A program made the position numbers and the translations under genes. The notes under the pieces were generated by a model. That model was given only the letters and a program-made list of their open reading frames with translations, did not search any database and was not told where the DNA came from. From Treponemataceae bacterium (GTDB lineage Bacteria; Spirochaetota; Spirochaetia; Treponematales; Treponemataceae), in NCBI GenBank assembly GCA_024413635.1, contig JAKSTT010000007.1, positions 1 through 34,478 of the forward strand: a stretch of DNA of 34,478 bases. Direction: 5' to 3'. Positions within the stretch are counted from its first letter, which is position 1, and each line of letters starts with the position of its first letter. Below are positions 33,013-34,478 of the stretch, piece after piece.

Positions 33013-33654
33013 ATGCAGCCGCGGACTGCCGTTTCATCAATTCTCCTTTTTCTCCTGATCAGTCTGGTTTCTGCTCTTTCATCCTGTGGCGGTGTCGATA
33101 CATCAGTAACTTCAGTATATCCACGGGTTATCATAGCCTATGAATCTGCAGAAACCGAACCGGATATCTTTCTTTCACTGTATGGCGAAGTTCACGGAAA
33201 TGCCCTCAGACTGGAAAGTATGACCATAACCCACAAAGATTCAGGCATGTTCTGGTCTACAGACCGGCTTGAAGTTATTTCCGGCAGTGACGGTCATACC
33301 ACCTATGCAGGGTACCCCACGTTCAGACCCTATGAAAAAACGTTTCCAACCGGTATGTACACGGTATCCTGGTATGAAAAGAACGGACGCCATTTTACCA
33401 TAGATTTTTCATTGGGTTCCCAGGCTCCGGAACTGCCGCAGGAAGCTGATACGGTACGGAACGTGATGGTAGAAGATGCTGAACGGCGTGTTCTGTATGC
33501 CGGCCAGTCAACCAGAGATTTTTTCTCAAATCGGACGATACGGTCAAAGTATCCCACAGCGGCACTGTACAGAAAATATGTACTAAAATCCAATACCCGT
33601 GTGATGTATGTGTATCCACCGGTATATGTAAGGAATGATTCAGATAATGATTAA
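33013..33654 (+). CDS. Putative lipoprotein of unknown function
   Basis: This 213-residue protein has a hydrophobic leader (about residues 8-22) ending in ALSSC, a lipobox-like LSSC of the loose spirochaetal type, with Cys25 the probable lipidated residue. The mature part is beta-rich (about 35-130, like [20 protein letters not shown]), then more polar and basic with many tyrosines. Anchoring in the inner or outer membrane is likely; the lnt gene in this window encodes the enzyme that would finish its acylation. It lies 8 bp after the preceding gene and its end overlaps trmB by 8 bp. I recognise no family. Confidence 0.8.
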   Translation: MQPRTAVSSILLFLLISLVSALSSCGGVDTSVTSVYPRVIIAYESAETEPDIFLSLYGEVHGNALRLESMTITHKDSGMFWSTDRLEVISGSDGHTTYAGYPTFRPYEKTFPTGMYTVSWYEKNGRHFTIDFSLGSQAPELPQEADTVRNVMVEDAERRVLYAGQSTRDFFSNRTIRSKYPTAALYRKYVLKSNTRVMYVYPPVYVRNDSDND

Positions 33655-34345
33655 TGAACATGAAGAAGAATCCGGACTGCACCGGAAAACAGTTCACACG
33701 TTTGTAAAGCGGGCCGGTCACATGACTGACGCCCAGCGCCGAAATTACGAAACACTTTCCGGCAGATGGTGTATTCCCTATACGGAAGAACCATTGAACT
33801 ATGAAAACGTTTTTAAAAATTCCCGTCCGGTAACGGTGGAAATCGGTTTTGGAATGGGGAAGGCTACCGCCATCATAGCGCAGCAGAATCCGGAAAAAAA
33901 CTACATCGGCCTTGAAGTTCATACACCGGGAGTAGGAAAACTGCTCAGCGAAATTGATGAAAAAGGACTGCAGAACCTGTACATCATTGAATATGACGCC
34001 ATTGAAGTTCTGGAGAACATGATACCGGATAATTCCGTTGCTGCCTTCCACATCTTCTTTCCGGATCCCTGGCCCAAAAAGAAACATCATAAACGCCGTC
34101 TGGTACAGCGTCCACGTACCGACCTGCTGGCAAAAAAACTGGCACCCGGCGGATACCTCTATATGGCAACTGACTGGGAACCCTATGCTGAGTTTGCGCT
34201 GGAACAGCTTATTGCAACCCCTGGCCTGAAAAACGCCTACGAAGGTTTTGCTCCCCATCAGGAATGGCGGCCGGAAACCAAATTTGAGCATAAAGGGCTG
34301 GAAGCTGAGCGGAATATCAAGGAACTGTATTTTGTCAAACAGTAA
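33647..34345 (+). CDS. trmB: tRNA (guanine-N7-)-methyltransferase
   Basis: TrmB methylates G46 in the variable loop of tRNAs with S-adenosylmethionine. Motif I is [13 protein letters not shown] (about 62-74), LEVHTPGVG (about 87-95) covers the next acidic region, and [15 protein letters not shown] (about 137-151) is the family signature for tRNA binding and catalysis. The ATG at 33647 is chosen because AAGGA at 33630-33634 is 12 nt away; the ATG at 33635 touches that site directly and is unlikely, though it would only add four residues. The gene overlaps the lipoprotein gene by 8 bp. The 232 residues are normal. A tRNA-Pro gene follows. Confidence 0.95.
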   Translation: MINEHEEESGLHRKTVHTFVKRAGHMTDAQRRNYETLSGRWCIPYTEEPLNYENVFKNSRPVTVEIGFGMGKATAIIAQQNPEKNYIGLEVHTPGVGKLLSEIDEKGLQNLYIIEYDAIEVLENMIPDNSVAAFHIFFPDPWPKKKHHKRRLVQRPRTDLLAKKLAPGGYLYMATDWEPYAEFALEQLIATPGLKNAYEGFAPHQEWRPETKFEHKGLEAERNIKELYFVKQ

Positions 34346-34349
34346 CCGG

Positions 34350-34379
34350 TAGACACGCTCCCCTGAAAAATGATATAGT
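34350..34379 (+). promoter_or_regulatory. Promoter of the tRNA-Pro gene
   Basis: TAGACA (34350-34355) and TATAGT (34374-34379) are spaced 18 nt and would start transcription about 18 nt before the tRNA. A second TTGACA (34387-34392) is too close to the tRNA to be its -35. Confidence 0.6.
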
Positions 34380-34403
34380 TTCGGGGTTGACACAACAACA
34401 TAA

Positions 34404-34477
34404 CGGGCAATGGCGCAGTTGGTTAGCGTACAAGTCTGGGGGACTTGGGGTCGCGGATTCGAGTTCCGCTTGCCCGA
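34404..34477 (+). tRNA. tRNA-Pro (GGG anticodon)
   Basis: The sequence folds as a full tRNA of 74 nt: acceptor CGGGCAA with TTGCCCG, D arm GCGC/GCGT, anticodon stem CAAGT/ACTTG around loop CTGGGGG (anticodon GGG), and T arm GCGGA/TCCGC with TTCGAGT. The C1-G72 end is typical of bacterial tRNA-Pro. The base after the discriminator A is T, so CCA is not encoded. Confidence 0.93.
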
Positions 34478-34478
34478 T

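Noticed and set aside
34387-34392. TTGACA as the -35 of tRNA-Pro
   Set aside because: Only 11 nt separate it from the tRNA 5' end, leaving no room for a -10; the TAGACA/TATAGT pair fits better.
33395-34393. A 332-residue minus-strand open frame covering trmB
   Set aside because: It runs antisense to the certain trmB and lipoprotein genes and has no recognisable motif or ribosome site.
1-34478. CRISPR array, insertion sequence or prophage genes
   Set aside because: No regularly spaced direct repeats, transposase or integrase motifs, or terminal inverted repeats were seen.

Overview
The window looks like chromosomal DNA of a host-associated or anaerobic spirochaete close to Treponema. The grounds are two FlaB-type core flagellins next to flaG and fliD, a PilZ receptor, a Cache-type chemoreceptor, an oxygen-sensitive class III ribonucleotide reductase, loose spirochaetal lipoprotein and signal-peptide motifs, and tRNA genes without an encoded CCA. 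From memory, the order flagellin, flagellin, flaG, fliD, two unknown genes, small unknown gene, tsaE, tsaB resembles the Treponema pallidum flaB1/flaB3 region; I could not check this. I see no insertion sequence, phage, CRISPR array or rRNA. This is core-genome-like sequence.

Layout. 1-8.0 kb (all minus strand): two flagellin genes, flaG, fliD, an unknown gene, a PilZ gene, a small unknown gene, tsaE and tsaB. Both flagellin leaders carry a hairpin with GGA in its loop about 20 nt upstream of a GGA-containing Shine-Dalgarno, the layout of CsrA-controlled flagellin mRNAs. The upstream flagellin also has two sigma-28-like promoter candidates. 8.2-13.0 kb: a small methyltransferase, rdgB, a possible sigma-like protein, a DHH phosphoesterase, a secreted unknown and argF. 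13.1-15.5 kb: a CAT-anticodon tRNA and a chemoreceptor.

15.46-19.6 kb holds the most unusual system. The class III ribonucleotide reductase is encoded as nrdR-nrdD plus a separate transcription unit for a glycyl-radical/redoxin fusion and nrdG. The NrdD polypeptide stops just after its zinc site and lacks the C-terminal glycyl-radical segment. That segment sits on its own 181-residue protein, fused to a thioredoxin-like CPNC domain. Both broken ends carry short heptad-like helices that could pair. NrdR boxes lie at both promoters, so the pieces are probably co-regulated by NrdR.

19.7-25.3 kb: lnt, then a divergent three-gene set of a degenerate GHMP kinase, a TPR protein and a secreted TPR/beta-propeller/VWA protein. 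25.3-31.7 kb: a 1760-codon reading frame that joins a complete DNA polymerase IV to a signal-peptide-like segment and a roughly 1350-residue predicted outer-membrane protein, preceded by a multi-span membrane protein. 31.8-34.5 kb: an unrecognised cytoplasmic protein, a putative lipoprotein, trmB and tRNA-Pro(GGG).
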